DNA from: an uncultured SAR116 cluster alpha proteobacterium
GTDB lineage: Bacteria > Pseudomonadota > Alphaproteobacteria > Puniceispirillales > Puniceispirillaceae
NCBI GenBank assembly: GCA_902520575.1
Contig: CABYOG010000002.1
Span: 1-49,558, forward strand
DNA: 49,558 nucleotides
Direction of reading: 5' to 3'
The notes under the pieces are model-generated. The model was not told where the DNA came from and did no database searches. It worked only from the letters and a program-made list of their open reading frames with translations. Position 1 is the first letter of the stretch. Each line of letters begins with the position of its first letter. Of the stretch, positions 1 through 8,720 are shown one piece after another. Position numbers and translations under genes: made by a program.

Positions 1-506
1 AACGCAAGACAGCTCAATTTTTAGCTAAAAACCCAACAGGCCGCATTCCCGTGCTAGTCTGCCCTGAAGGGCATAGCATGTTTGAGTCACTCGCTATTGT
101 TCATCATATAACCGAACGGTTTGAGGGGCTTGCACCAACCGCTTCTGGTGCAGAAAGAGACCGTTATTTAAGTCTGATCACACTTCTAGCAACGACTGTC
201 TATCCAGCTTATCACCGGCAACATCACACACGTTATTATGGGCTTGAGGATAGTTTTGACGGCATCAAAGCCAAAGCACGCGAAACGAACGATAGCTTGT
301 TTGATTATTTTGAAGATCAACTTTCTCCCTATTTGCTGGGTCAGAATGTTTGTGCAGCTGATTTCTATCTTTATATGCTAACCAGATGGGATCCACAAAA
401 AGACCAGATGCTTGCAAACCGGCCGAAGCTGGCGGCTTTCTGTGATCAGATGCGTGGCCACAATGTGGTTGAGACCGTGCTAGCTAAACAGCCGCGAAAA
501 AAGTAA
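1..506 (+). CDS. Glutathione S-transferase family protein (5' end missing)
   Basis: The reading frame is open from base 3 to the stop at 504-506 and gives about 167 residues; the start codon lies upstream of the window. The visible N-terminus has the thioredoxin-fold signature of GSTs: NPTGRIPVL, then a G-loop and ES-AIVHHI, which matches the ESxAI segment that contacts the gamma-glutamyl part of glutathione. An all-helical C-terminal domain follows, including the typical SPYLLGQNVCAADFYLYML helix. GSTs conjugate glutathione to electrophiles or act as isomerases or reductases in the cytoplasm; the substrate cannot be read from this sequence. The MFS gene begins 24 bases after the stop on the same strand, so the two may be co-transcribed. 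Confidence 0.85.
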   Translation, partial: RKTAQFLAKNPTGRIPVLVCPEGHSMFESLAIVHHITERFEGLAPTASGAERDRYLSLITLLATTVYPAYHRQHHTRYYGLEDSFDGIKAKARETNDSLFDYFEDQLSPYLLGQNVCAADFYLYMLTRWDPQKDQMLANRPKLAAFCDQMRGHNVVETVLAKQPRKK

Positions 507-530
507 CAGTATGACAAAACATCAGGCGGT

Positions 531-1838
531 GTGATTGCATCTCAGCTAATCAGGCTTGAATCCTTATCAACTCGGCCTATCATCGCCCTTATGCACTCCT
601 CGTCTTTTTCCGCGTCATCAGTCCATGACCGCTCCTATTCATGGTTCAGGCTGATCGTTACTCTTATCATTGCTATATTTGCAAATACGGGCATGTGGGC
701 CGTGATTACGATTATGCCTGCCCTAGAGACAGATTTTGAAACCGCACGGTCCTTAACTTCTCTGCCTTTTACGTTTAATATGATCGGCTTTGCAGTTGGT
801 AATCTGGTCATCGGCCGTGTTATTGACAGATTTGGTGTGGTCATTTCTATCATTGCAGCGGCTATGGCCAGCGCAATCGCCTATTATCTGGCAAGCCAGA
901 CAGAGAATTTTCAACTGCTGACGGCCTTTCATCTGCTGTTAGGTTTTGGAACTGCAGCCGGTTTTGGCCCGCTGATTTCCGATATTTCACACTGGTTTTT
1001 AAAACATCGTGGTATTGCTGTTGCACTGATTGCCAGTGGCAATTATCTGGCAGGCGGATTGTGGCCACTATTTTTATCAGATATCCTCCTTGAACAGGGT
1101 TGGCGGGATGCCTACCAGATACTAGCTGCTCTGACTTTACTTGTGATTATACCCCTCACTTTGCTGCTGAACCGCCGCCTGCCTAATGCCGCGCATCAGC
1201 AAGCCTCTGCCCTTGCTTCGGCCAACAGTGCAAAAATCAACCTATCCAAACGCCACTTTCTTTTATTACTGGGTATAGCTGGTATTTCTTGCTGTGTAGC
1301 AATGTCAATGCCACAGGTGCACATAGTATCTTACTGTGTAGGGTTGGGATATGGTCCCGCCGTTGGCGTCCAGATGCTGTCTGTGATGTTGTTGGGTGGC
1401 GTAGTCAGTCGCATTGGCTCAGGCCTGATTGCAGATAGGCTAGGTGGCATAAAAACTGTTCTTTTGGGAGCCACTCTGCAATGTATAGCGCTGGTGATGT
1501 ATCTGCCGTTTGACGGCATGATATCACTATATTTAGTCAGTCTTGTATTTGGCCTTTCACAAGGCGGTATTGTGCCGGGCTATGCCGTTATTGTGCGTGA
1601 ATATCTTCCACCGCGTGAAGCTGGTGAACAGGTCGGTTTTGTAATTATGATGACGATATTAGGGATGGCTCTTGGCGGCTGGATGTCTGGCTGGATTTAT
1701 GACCTGACAGGTTCTTATCAACTGGCTTTTGTGAATGGAATTGCCTGGAATTTGCTGACCATATTGATTATCGCCGGGCTGTTCTTCCGCGCGTTGCCAC
1801 CGGCAAAGCTTACGCAAGGTGAAACAGCCATGAAATAG
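531..1838 (+). CDS. MFS permease
   Basis: The 435-residue product has about twelve hydrophobic segments. The loop between segments 2 and 3 carries the MFS signature GRVIDRFG, and a second copy, GLIADRLGG, occurs in the second half, as expected for a duplicated 6+6 helix carrier. It should be a cytoplasmic-membrane secondary transporter; the substrate is unknown. GTG at 531 is the first possible start after the GST stop, which is in the same frame. ATG at 591 (residue 21) would put the start close to the first membrane segment and give the more usual 415 residues. Neither start has a well-spaced Shine-Dalgarno sequence (AGGCGG sits almost on top of the GTG). The upstream GST is 24 bases away. 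Confidence 0.85.
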   Translation: MIASQLIRLESLSTRPIIALMHSSSFSASSVHDRSYSWFRLIVTLIIAIFANTGMWAVITIMPALETDFETARSLTSLPFTFNMIGFAVGNLVIGRVIDRFGVVISIIAAAMASAIAYYLASQTENFQLLTAFHLLLGFGTAAGFGPLISDISHWFLKHRGIAVALIASGNYLAGGLWPLFLSDILLEQGWRDAYQILAALTLLVIIPLTLLLNRRLPNAAHQQASALASANSAKINLSKRHFLLLLGIAGISCCVAMSMPQVHIVSYCVGLGYGPAVGVQMLSVMLLGGVVSRIGSGLIADRLGGIKTVLLGATLQCIALVMYLPFDGMISLYLVSLVFGLSQGGIVPGYAVIVREYLPPREAGEQVGFVIMMTILGMALGGWMSGWIYDLTGSYQLAFVNGIAWNLLTILIIAGLFFRALPPAKLTQGETAMK

Positions 1839-1986
1839 GTGCCTCCACGTTAAGAGGATTGCAAGCAGGCTATCTGCACAGCGAGGCTTCATTTACTGCA
1901 TGTGCTAGTATAGTTAGAACTAACGCGAAATGATACTTGCCTAGCAGAACACGAAGCCAACCTAGCTGAACAGAAAGACATGCGCC

Positions 1987-2673
1987 ATGGTCTCACCCCT
2001 TCAAAGCTATCATCCTGTGCCCTTGCCTGCACATCTTCATCTTCCCCCTGAAAAGGCGCAGGCAGAAGCTGAGAGCTTCTTGGAGAAAATGTCAAAACGG
2101 CATTCTATCAGGGATTTTTCTGACGTTGATGTTGATGAAAACATTATAAGAACGGCAATTAGAACAGCTGCACGTGCCCCGTCTGGCGCAAATCAGCAAC
2201 CCTGGCATTTTGTGGCGATAAAAAATGCTGAAATAAAACAGAAGATACGAGACGCGGCAGAAGCAGAAGAACTGGCTTTTTACAATGGCGGAGGCGGTGA
2301 TGAATGGCTAAAAGCACTTGAGCCAATTGGGACAAGTCCTAACAAGCCGCATATCACAACAGCCCCATGGCTCATTATTGTCTTTGCTCAGCGTTATGGT
2401 CTACGCGATGATGGCACAAGATATAAACATTATTATGTTGCGGAAAGTGTGGGTATCGCCTCTGGATTCCTTATTACGGCACTGCATAATTGCGGCCTTA
2501 GCACGCTAATTCATACGCCTAACCCAATGTCTTTTCTGAATGAGCTCTGCCAAAGGCCCAAAAACGAAAAGCCTGTCATGATTGTCCCCGTTGGCTATCC
2601 GACGCCGCAAGCCACAGTTCCACAGGCTTCACTTTACAAGAAAGCCGAGCAGGAGGTTTTATCAGTGTTCTGA
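1987..2673 (+). CDS. Nitroreductase-fold flavoprotein, iodotyrosine-deiodinase-like
   Basis: A 228-residue FMN-dependent nitroreductase-fold protein. FMN-binding motifs are RHSIRDF (38-44), PSGANQQPW (65-73) and, near the C-terminus, NEKPVMIVPVGYP. The lid region between the two FMN motifs has Glu95, Tyr99 and Lys120, spaced 4 and 21 residues apart. This is the spacing I recall for the Glu/Tyr/Lys triad that clamps the zwitterion of halotyrosine in iodotyrosine deiodinase (mouse Glu153, Tyr157, Lys178). Segments such as HYYVAESVGIASGFLITAL and ATVP near the end also match that subfamily better than NfsA/NfsB-type enzymes. A reductive dehalogenase for halogenated tyrosine or a related phenol is therefore inferred. 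ATG at 1987 is used; the ribosome-binding site is weak. It is convergent with the DUF1501 gene. Confidence 0.8.
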   Translation: MVSPLQSYHPVPLPAHLHLPPEKAQAEAESFLEKMSKRHSIRDFSDVDVDENIIRTAIRTAARAPSGANQQPWHFVAIKNAEIKQKIRDAAEAEELAFYNGGGGDEWLKALEPIGTSPNKPHITTAPWLIIVFAQRYGLRDDGTRYKHYYVAESVGIASGFLITALHNCGLSTLIHTPNPMSFLNELCQRPKNEKPVMIVPVGYPTPQATVPQASLYKKAEQEVLSVF

Positions 2674-2715
2674 AAAACAACAGAACCGTCAATTCAGAAA
2701 GAACCTTGGATTGAG

Positions 2716-3876
2716 CTAAAGGGAAAATAGACCTTTATTTTGATATTTTTGGAAAGGGTTATCATCAAGTCCAAAATGTTCTCTCAGAACCGTTTCATAA
2801 ACTGTTCTGTAATCAATTTCGAATTCGAGGTTGTTATTCCTTAATCTGCCTAAATTAGGGACTTCACCAACAAACCCACCTTTTAGTTTTCCGCCCATCA
2901 GAAAATGTGGGGCGGCCATCCCATGGTCAGTTCCCCTAGAACCATTTTCAGTAGCACGCCTGCCAAATTCGGAATATGTCATAATCACAGTGTCATTCCA
3001 TATCCCAATATTTTGGAGCGCCTGAACAGTTTCGTACAGAGATTCATCCAATTCTCTCAGCAAATCTCTATGCGTCCAGAATTGTTCTGAGTGAGTATCA
3101 AAACTGCCGATAGCAACTTTTAAAACTGGGATATTGACGCCTTTTGATAATATATTGCAGACCTTGCTCAACTGTGCACCTAGATTACCCCGACCAATCG
3201 ACGAAAATCTATTTGCACCAGATAACTTACTTTGGATTTGTTTTAATTTTTCACTATTTTGCTTTCGTCCCTGCATTAAGTCCGCAAGTAAGCCAAAAGT
3301 TTCAGGGACAGGAACTGTCTGGTCACGAGCCTCTAATTCTGCAGGCTCAAAACCAATGGAATTAGGTCCATAAAAACCATCCAGTCCTCCACGAAAAACA
3401 TCGCCTGATTGGTCTAGATAAATTGCCTTTCCATCCAAAATTCTATGGTTTTCAATGACGTTCAAAGAATCATTTAACCAGCCGTTGCGACCTTTCGATT
3501 TCCCATCCCCACCAGTTTCCCAAAGTTCAATGGAACGGAAGTGAGATAAAACAGGGTTGGGATAACCCAGATTTTGAACAATTTTCAACTCCCCGGTTTC
3601 GTAAATTTTGGCCAATCCTTTTAAGCTAAAATGTAGTCCAACATTTTCACTAATTGTCAAAATATCCATTTTAGGTATGCCTATAGTTGGCCTCAACTTG
3701 TAATAATTTTGGTCGCCAAAGGGAATAACTGTGTTTAAGCCATCATTTGCGCCTTGGAGTTCTACCAATATCAAGTATTTTGAGTTGATTGCTGCATTCA
3801 AATAAGAGGAAGGCAGCAGTGCAAATAAGGATGTTGCGCCAAAAAATGTTAGTGATTGTCGCCGTGTGAGTTTCAT
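2716..3876 (-). CDS. DUF1501 family exported protein
   Basis: A 386-residue protein with an N-terminal twin-arginine-like export signal (TRRQSLTFF, Arg5-Arg6, then a hydrophobic stretch and a cleavage region near NAAIN). The body is DUF1501, a family related to the alkaline phosphatase/sulfatase superfamily. Visible family motifs are VELQGANDGLNTVIP, LSHFRSIELWETG, SFDTHSEQF, YSEFGRRATENG and GTDHGMAAPHF; the Asp/His residues in these are likely metal ligands. No DUF1501 protein has a firmly assigned activity that I know of. It follows the DUF1800 gene with a 4-base overlap, indicating translational coupling, and DUF1800-DUF1501 pairing is widespread in bacteria. Base composition is more AT-rich than in the flanking genes. 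Confidence 0.85.
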   Translation of the reverse strand: MKLTRRQSLTFFGATSLFALLPSSYLNAAINSKYLILVELQGANDGLNTVIPFGDQNYYKLRPTIGIPKMDILTISENVGLHFSLKGLAKIYETGELKIVQNLGYPNPVLSHFRSIELWETGGDGKSKGRNGWLNDSLNVIENHRILDGKAIYLDQSGDVFRGGLDGFYGPNSIGFEPAELEARDQTVPVPETFGLLADLMQGRKQNSEKLKQIQSKLSGANRFSSIGRGNLGAQLSKVCNILSKGVNIPVLKVAIGSFDTHSEQFWTHRDLLRELDESLYETVQALQNIGIWNDTVIMTYSEFGRRATENGSRGTDHGMAAPHFLMGGKLKGGFVGEVPNLGRLRNNNLEFEIDYRTVYETVLREHFGLDDNPFQKYQNKGLFSL

Positions 3877-6086
3877 TTTAATTGGTATCCTTCATGTCCT
3901 AGCAATCTTAATGCCTCCTGATTATCAAACTGTAAATTTAGGGCGGGCAACAAAAGTTGTGACAGATTTGGAGTTGTGTCTGTTGAAACAAAATTCTCAT
4001 CATCAAAATGTTCAGTTAGCATTTTACTGTCACGGCCAAAAATTCCAGCTAAAGACTGACCTGTTCGGATTATGGAGCAATTGAATTTTGGTTTTTTTAT
4101 TTTTGAGCCATGCGGATTGCTCAATAGAGAAAAGATTTTTATTGGAGGTAGTTTGCCGTTTTTAGTATTTATGTCATCTAAGCCAACCTCATTTATCCGA
4201 TCTCGCAACCAATTTTGTGCCGCTACATTTTTGAAAAGGGCATTAAACGAGCTCAAATTTTCAAGGGGAATATGCATCGACTGAAGAAGTCTTTTCATTA
4301 AAAGCTGCTCATCTTTACTCTTCTTTCTGAATCGCTCCCTTGGACCTTTTGGAAAAGATGAAGACCAACCTCTATGACCGTTCCAATCACTCACCCAACC
4401 ATCAATGTAGTTCTTCAAAACAGCTGGATGGCTTGAGCCTTGGTTAAATGATAGGTTATTCAAATTTTTCCAACTATGTTTCTTTTTTGCGTTTTTATCG
4501 GTGCCAAAACGAACAGAAATCCCATCCCATTTTTTTCCTAAGAATGAAATATTATAAAAAGATACATCGATATCCGCATACTCTCTTGTTTCAAAGTCAT
4601 CTGGAATCCAATTTATAACCATAGTTTCTGCTAAAAATTGCTCTTCAGTACCTGATGCAAAAAATTTTCTTAAATCTTGTTGATATATTTGCGAAAGTTC
4701 GTTTGCCCTAGCAATCCTTTTATCCCTCCCCTCACGCATGCGTTTAGTGGATTTATCTTTAACACTAACAAGTTCTAAATTTTCAAAATATTTTGGAAGT
4801 TTTGTTAGACGGCTCTCCAAGCTTTGGCCAACTAACCACTCTTTCCCAACTGGCCAACCTGCTATATTTGGTGGATTAAATAATGATTGGCCAAAATCTG
4901 CTGCAGCATCATTAGCCCACTGGAAATTCGAACCGCTATCACCTGCAGTTCCTAGCGTTCTAATAGTTCCAAAAACTAAATCAATTGGGCTTTTAACAAG
5001 GGTAAGTTTATTTTTTTCATCCCAGAATTTTTTGAGACTTAAAGTAGCTTTTAATAGATCTTTGATTTCAAACCCACTTTCTCTGAAAGCGGTCACAATA
5101 TAGGCTAAATCCTCTTTACTTGGTTCGCTGAGCTCAACATATTCAGCATAGAATTTACGAGCAATAAATTCACCGAATGAAGGATGATTTGAAATCAACT
5201 CTATAAACTCTTCAATATTTGAATAATTTTTACCAAAGGCTGAAAAAGTACCCTTTGTCACTTTAGAATTAAAAAGCTGAAATTGCTCTGTAACATAATT
5301 TATACCATGGCCCGATATAGCTTTTGCTAAGTTCTTGATATCATTTTCCGAATAAGTGCCCTCTCCTAGAGAAAATAATTCTAAGAATTCTCGAGCCAAG
5401 TTTTCATTTGGATTCTGGACCGTACTTTGCTCATTGTTCAAATAAACAATAAGCCCGGGGTCATAAAATGATGCAGTGAGAAAATCTAGGGCGTTCCCGC
5501 TGGAATTCTGTCTTATAATCTCGAGATGTTTTGCGAAAGAGTGCGTTTGATTGTAAGTATCGAAGGCCACTGAAAAGTGATCAAGCCACAACAACGCGAG
5601 CCTCTCAAACTGTGGAGTTGTAGTTTCAATGATTTCTTGTGACCAAGCCGCTTCCAAGGTATGTCTATAGTTTTTGATACCGCAAGAATGTCGTTCTCTT
5701 TTTAAACCTTCCTCCATAAAACTGATCGGAGTCATATTCTTAAACCATGATGGCATCTTAAAACCATCAGAATGGTTCTCCAATTCGGATATGGCTCTTT
5801 CAATTGCTTGCTGCCTAGTCAAACCGACCCACTGAGCTACCCTATCGAGAGGAGCACCAATACCTATTCTTCTCTCAAAACGTATGGCGTCAAATTTAGA
5901 TAGTTTGAGATTGAGGTGGGAGGAGTCAAAATCACTCAAGGTAAATATTAAATCTGGTCTCTCAGCAGGTTTTTCTGTTTTTAAATTTCCAGTTGAGGAT
6001 GATATTTGACCACCTTTAAATTTTACTGCCGCTTCTGCTAATTCTGAAAAAATTAACGTCATTATGATTGAAATAAAAATTTTCAC
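3873..6086 (-). CDS. DUF1800 family exported protein, unusually long
   Basis: A 737-residue protein starting with a Sec-type signal peptide (MKIFISIIMTLIFSELAEA). The DUF1800 core lies at roughly residues 60-420; diagnostic segments are LALLWLDHFSV, NPNENLAREFLELFSLGEG followed by a YSE-type continuation, and FNPPNIAGWPVG. Most DUF1800 proteins that I know are about 450-600 residues; here an additional region of about 300 residues follows (from about 430 on) with a Lys/Arg-rich helical stretch and WIPDDFETREYADIDVSFYN, which I do not recognise as a separate domain. The C-terminus has TPNLSQLLLPALNLQF. DUF1800 and DUF1501 proteins are usually encoded together and are presumed to act outside the cytoplasm; function unknown. 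It overlaps the DUF1501 gene by 4 bases and lies 214 bases downstream of the barrel protein on the same strand. Confidence 0.85.
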   Translation of the reverse strand: MKIFISIIMTLIFSELAEAAVKFKGGQISSSTGNLKTEKPAERPDLIFTLSDFDSSHLNLKLSKFDAIRFERRIGIGAPLDRVAQWVGLTRQQAIERAISELENHSDGFKMPSWFKNMTPISFMEEGLKRERHSCGIKNYRHTLEAAWSQEIIETTTPQFERLALLWLDHFSVAFDTYNQTHSFAKHLEIIRQNSSGNALDFLTASFYDPGLIVYLNNEQSTVQNPNENLAREFLELFSLGEGTYSENDIKNLAKAISGHGINYVTEQFQLFNSKVTKGTFSAFGKNYSNIEEFIELISNHPSFGEFIARKFYAEYVELSEPSKEDLAYIVTAFRESGFEIKDLLKATLSLKKFWDEKNKLTLVKSPIDLVFGTIRTLGTAGDSGSNFQWANDAAADFGQSLFNPPNIAGWPVGKEWLVGQSLESRLTKLPKYFENLELVSVKDKSTKRMREGRDKRIARANELSQIYQQDLRKFFASGTEEQFLAETMVINWIPDDFETREYADIDVSFYNISFLGKKWDGISVRFGTDKNAKKKHSWKNLNNLSFNQGSSHPAVLKNYIDGWVSDWNGHRGWSSSFPKGPRERFRKKSKDEQLLMKRLLQSMHIPLENLSSFNALFKNVAAQNWLRDRINEVGLDDINTKNGKLPPIKIFSLLSNPHGSKIKKPKFNCSIIRTGQSLAGIFGRDSKMLTEHFDDENFVSTDTTPNLSQLLLPALNLQFDNQEALRLLGHEGYQLK

Positions 6087-6300
6087 AACTTAGTCCCTTA
6101 AGTCTGCCTTCTTTTTAGAACAAGCAAATGATCTTTCGACGTAAAATGGATTTTTACTGTAACCATAATAGTTTTTTGCTTGCTCTACTATTCTAAATTT
6201 CAGCAGAAACATCGATGAGTTTATCGTCGTGTTTTATTCTTGAGTTTATGAGGTCAAGCTCTGCTTGGTAAACCTGCTGACTGCCTGGAAAGTTGCAAAC
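6087..6300. other. AT-rich gap between barrel protein and DUF1800 gene
   Basis: These 214 bases lie between two minus-strand genes. I see no open frame, tRNA or clear terminator hairpin. The spacing would allow a separate promoter for the DUF1800-DUF1501 pair, but no convincing -35/-10 pair stands out against the AT-rich background. Confidence 0.4.
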
Positions 6301-8277
6301 TCAATTTTCTTTTTTTTGCTTATCCAAATCAACACGTAACCAGCTATCTTTGCTCAACTCCCAAAGCCAAACAGCTTCAGTTGGAAGCGTATTCGGTTTC
6401 CTGTTAACTGTATCCTTATCCGAACTTTTAAAGTCGGTTTGTTTCACCGCGTTCTCAGAAATTGGGCCCATAGCTTGATTTTTTACTTTTTGAGGTTCTC
6501 GCCTTACTTGGCTTGATGGATTATTTATCTCGCCTTTTACTGGCGGTGATAGCACTCTCTCAATTATCGGCACAGACGAATTACTTTGGCTTGACGTTGC
6601 AGAATGAGACAGAGGCATAACAAAATTAAATGACGCAGAAAAAGTTTCTGAATCAGTTAAATTCTGAAGTTGGAAATCAAACCTCTTTTGACCATCGCCA
6701 TCTCCAACGAGAAATATATGAATATCTGTGCCGCAGGAATTGTTGTTCAAACTCGACGAAATCCTCTGACATGAATAACCAGGCGCAACTGACAATGTAT
6801 TGCCAAGACCGCTTACATTTGTAAATTTTGGCTGAAATTTAAATTGTGGAGCCACTGAAATTTCAGTGACTTTGATTTTAGAATCACCAACTTTCAAATT
6901 CTCATATATTGAACCAAACTGAAAACTTGATCTTATGTCTTTTGCTTTACTGACACCATGGTCAAAAGATAAAGACGGCCAGATCTCAATATTTTCTCCT
7001 ATAAAATCTGGGGGATCTAATATAGAAGCCTTAAGTAGCCCTCTAAGAGAGAACCCATAGAGAGATGAATCCGTGTTAAATTTAGAAGACCATATTTGAC
7101 CATTCGAACCCAACTCTGCCTTCCCCTGTGCTGAGGCAACCATCAAATGGTTTTCAAGGAACACGTTTTCTCTAACGTTCATTATATTATAGACAGTGAA
7201 TGAAGCTCCTTTGTTTTTCACCTTTCCGGAATTTGGATTCACAATGTCTGCGTTGTGATATTGCAATCCAAATGCGCCACCAATAGTTCCTAACTCTTTT
7301 CCTGGTTGTTCAACTGAAACTCTTATCTCACTATTTGTAGTTTCATTACCATTCCGATTATTTACATAACTTAATGCTGTATCTATGTTCCAGCGACTTC
7401 CATTTTTTATCGGATGTGTATTCGAAGAAGTGGTATTGAGTTTTGAAATATTTTCATCAATAAAAATATGGTTTATGGGTTTTTCATAACCATAAAAGTC
7501 GAGTTTACTCTCAGGTTGATCCTGTTTATCATTTTTTTGATAAGTGATATGTCTTTCAATTGCATCAGAGATATACATTTTATTAAATTTTATCAAACTT
7601 TGAGTCCTATTTAGAACCTCAAGGTTGACAGTGGTCTCTAGTTTGGCCGCTGCATCAGTCTGGTCTGTATTACCAAAAGACACTGGTTCACCATAGATGT
7701 ATAAATTCACACCATCAGAGACCGTCCGATTAGGTAAATAAGAGGTAACAACAATATAATACGTCTGTCCTCCCACAAGATTTTCAGTTATTTGTGGGCA
7801 ATATCGTACCTGTCCTCCGCAAGTTCCCATAGTAACACCAACCGAGCGGGTGCCAGTAAAATCATCTTTAACAGTCTGAGCATTATTTGCTGGAGAGCTT
7901 GGTTGAAATGTTCCAGAATAGAAAACGATTACTGTATCTTCAGTACTGGACGATAAACCTATCTCGTAAGTTCCTGAAGAACTCGGGACGAAGTATTGAG
8001 CAACAAAATTTCGATTTGAACCGGTGGTAGCTAAATTCGCAGTGGAGGTTAATGTTGCACCCCCACCATTAAATGACCCAGATGTTGCACCATCAGAGTT
8101 TGTAGTCAACACTGTCTCACTGAGGATTGGCGCGGCTAAAGTTGAAGCACCAGTTACCACCCAAATAAAAAGACAAACTATGAGTTGTAGTAAAACATGC
8201 TCAATGTTTTCTTTATTCGCAATCGGCTCGCAGATAATCATCACATTTAGAACACTACTCCATTTTAAACCATTCAA
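6301..8277 (-). CDS. Predicted outer-membrane beta-barrel surface protein with C-terminal tail
   Basis: A 658-residue product not assigned to a named family. Met13 may be the real start; a hydrophobic export segment (LLQLIVCLFIWVVTGAS) follows, ending near LAAP. Residues of about 50-200 are Ser/Thr/Gly-rich with paired Cys (GTCGGQVRYC), like a secreted beta-sandwich passenger resembling bacterial pre-peptidase-type domains. From about residue 290 the sequence alternates polar and hydrophobic residues in autotransporter-like barrel strands (SRWNIDTALSYV, GGAFGLQYHNA, SSLYGFSLRGLL, IWPSLSFDHGV). A strand resembling a barrel end, FSASFNFVMPL, falls at about 546-556, yet 102 hydrophilic residues follow, rich in Ser, Pro and Lys and ending with a Trp-rich patch. 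It precedes the DUF1800-DUF1501 pair on the same strand and shares its AT-rich composition, so the three may form one envelope system. The barrel call is inferred from strand pattern only. Confidence 0.6.
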   Translation of the reverse strand: MNGLKWSSVLNVMIICEPIANKENIEHVLLQLIVCLFIWVVTGASTLAAPILSETVLTTNSDGATSGSFNGGGATLTSTANLATTGSNRNFVAQYFVPSSSGTYEIGLSSSTEDTVIVFYSGTFQPSSPANNAQTVKDDFTGTRSVGVTMGTCGGQVRYCPQITENLVGGQTYYIVVTSYLPNRTVSDGVNLYIYGEPVSFGNTDQTDAAAKLETTVNLEVLNRTQSLIKFNKMYISDAIERHITYQKNDKQDQPESKLDFYGYEKPINHIFIDENISKLNTTSSNTHPIKNGSRWNIDTALSYVNNRNGNETTNSEIRVSVEQPGKELGTIGGAFGLQYHNADIVNPNSGKVKNKGASFTVYNIMNVRENVFLENHLMVASAQGKAELGSNGQIWSSKFNTDSSLYGFSLRGLLKASILDPPDFIGENIEIWPSLSFDHGVSKAKDIRSSFQFGSIYENLKVGDSKIKVTEISVAPQFKFQPKFTNVSGLGNTLSVAPGYSCQRISSSLNNNSCGTDIHIFLVGDGDGQKRFDFQLQNLTDSETFSASFNFVMPLSHSATSSQSNSSVPIIERVLSPPVKGEINNPSSQVRREPQKVKNQAMGPISENAVKQTDFKSSDKDTVNRKPNTLPTEAVWLWELSKDSWLRVDLDKQKKEN

Positions 8278-8513
8278 GAAATATCATCAGGACTCATTTA
8301 GAAAAATTTATTTCTTGCCTTATTAAGAGCCACTTTTGGTGGAATACATCAATTCTCCTACCTACACACTTTTTTAACAAAAGGATTATAGGCTAAGTTT
8401 GACATTTTTCGTTAAGTTCAAGGTGAAATCCCGCACCCGCCCATAATTTCTTGTGACCTATTTGTGCCCGGACACAAAAAGCCATCAAAAGTTAATGCTT
8501 TCATAGACTTGGG

Positions 8514-8558
8514 TGGCGGGAGTGACGGGACTCAAACCCGCGGCCTCCAGCGTGACAG
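8514..8558 (-). repeat. Partial tRNA-Asp copy (candidate att site, left end of island)
   Basis: Forty-five bases match the 3' half of the intact tRNA-Asp gene at 15620-15664 with two substitutions. The copy covers CCA, the acceptor 3' strand, T arm, variable region, the 3' anticodon stem and most of the anticodon loop, then stops abruptly: beyond GTGACAG the two sequences are unrelated. The 5' half of the tRNA is absent, so it cannot make a functional tRNA. Orientation is the same as the intact gene. A 3'-half duplicate ending in the anticodon loop is the footprint of site-specific integration into a tRNA gene. Confidence 0.75.
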
Positions 8559-8641
8559 TACGTTATTTAAGGGTAATCAGGGGCAATATGGTAGCATTTG
8601 TGCTAAATACTGCCCATCATTTACCACCTATACCCACACAG

Positions 8642-8655
8642 AAACTGGAACAAAC
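8642..8655 (+). repeat. 14-bp direct repeat, left copy
   Basis: AAACTGGAACAAAC occurs here and again at 15538-15551 in the same orientation, close to either end of the segment bounded by the tRNA-Asp sequences. A related motif, CTGTAACAAT, follows directly. The repeat could be a remnant of integrase arm-type sites; chance is not excluded. Confidence 0.35.
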
Positions 8656-8720
8656 TGTAACAATCAGCTGTAGCGTCCCATTAAACGTTTTTCTTCTCTG
8701 TTAAAACCCAAATAAGATTT

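Larger units (their letters stand above)
8278..8720. other. 443-bp gap with tRNA-Asp fragment and short repeats
   Basis: No protein-coding gene is supported here. The stretch holds the tRNA-Asp fragment (8514-8558), an inverted repeat TTTGTG/CACAAA at 8461-8478 with no T-run after it, and one copy of a 14-bp repeat (8642-8655) shared with the other end of the island. Frames that translate the tRNA fragment are artefacts. Confidence 0.5.

Noticed and set aside
8461..8478. Inverted repeat TTTGTG/CACAAA as a terminator for the lyase operon
   Set aside because: Stem is only 6 bp and on the minus strand the T-run comes before, not after, the hairpin.
8464..8704. Short plus-strand frames over the tRNA-Asp fragment
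   Set aside because: They translate the complement of tRNA sequence (GGSDGTQTRGL-type peptide), a common artefact; no ribosome-binding site or conserved product.
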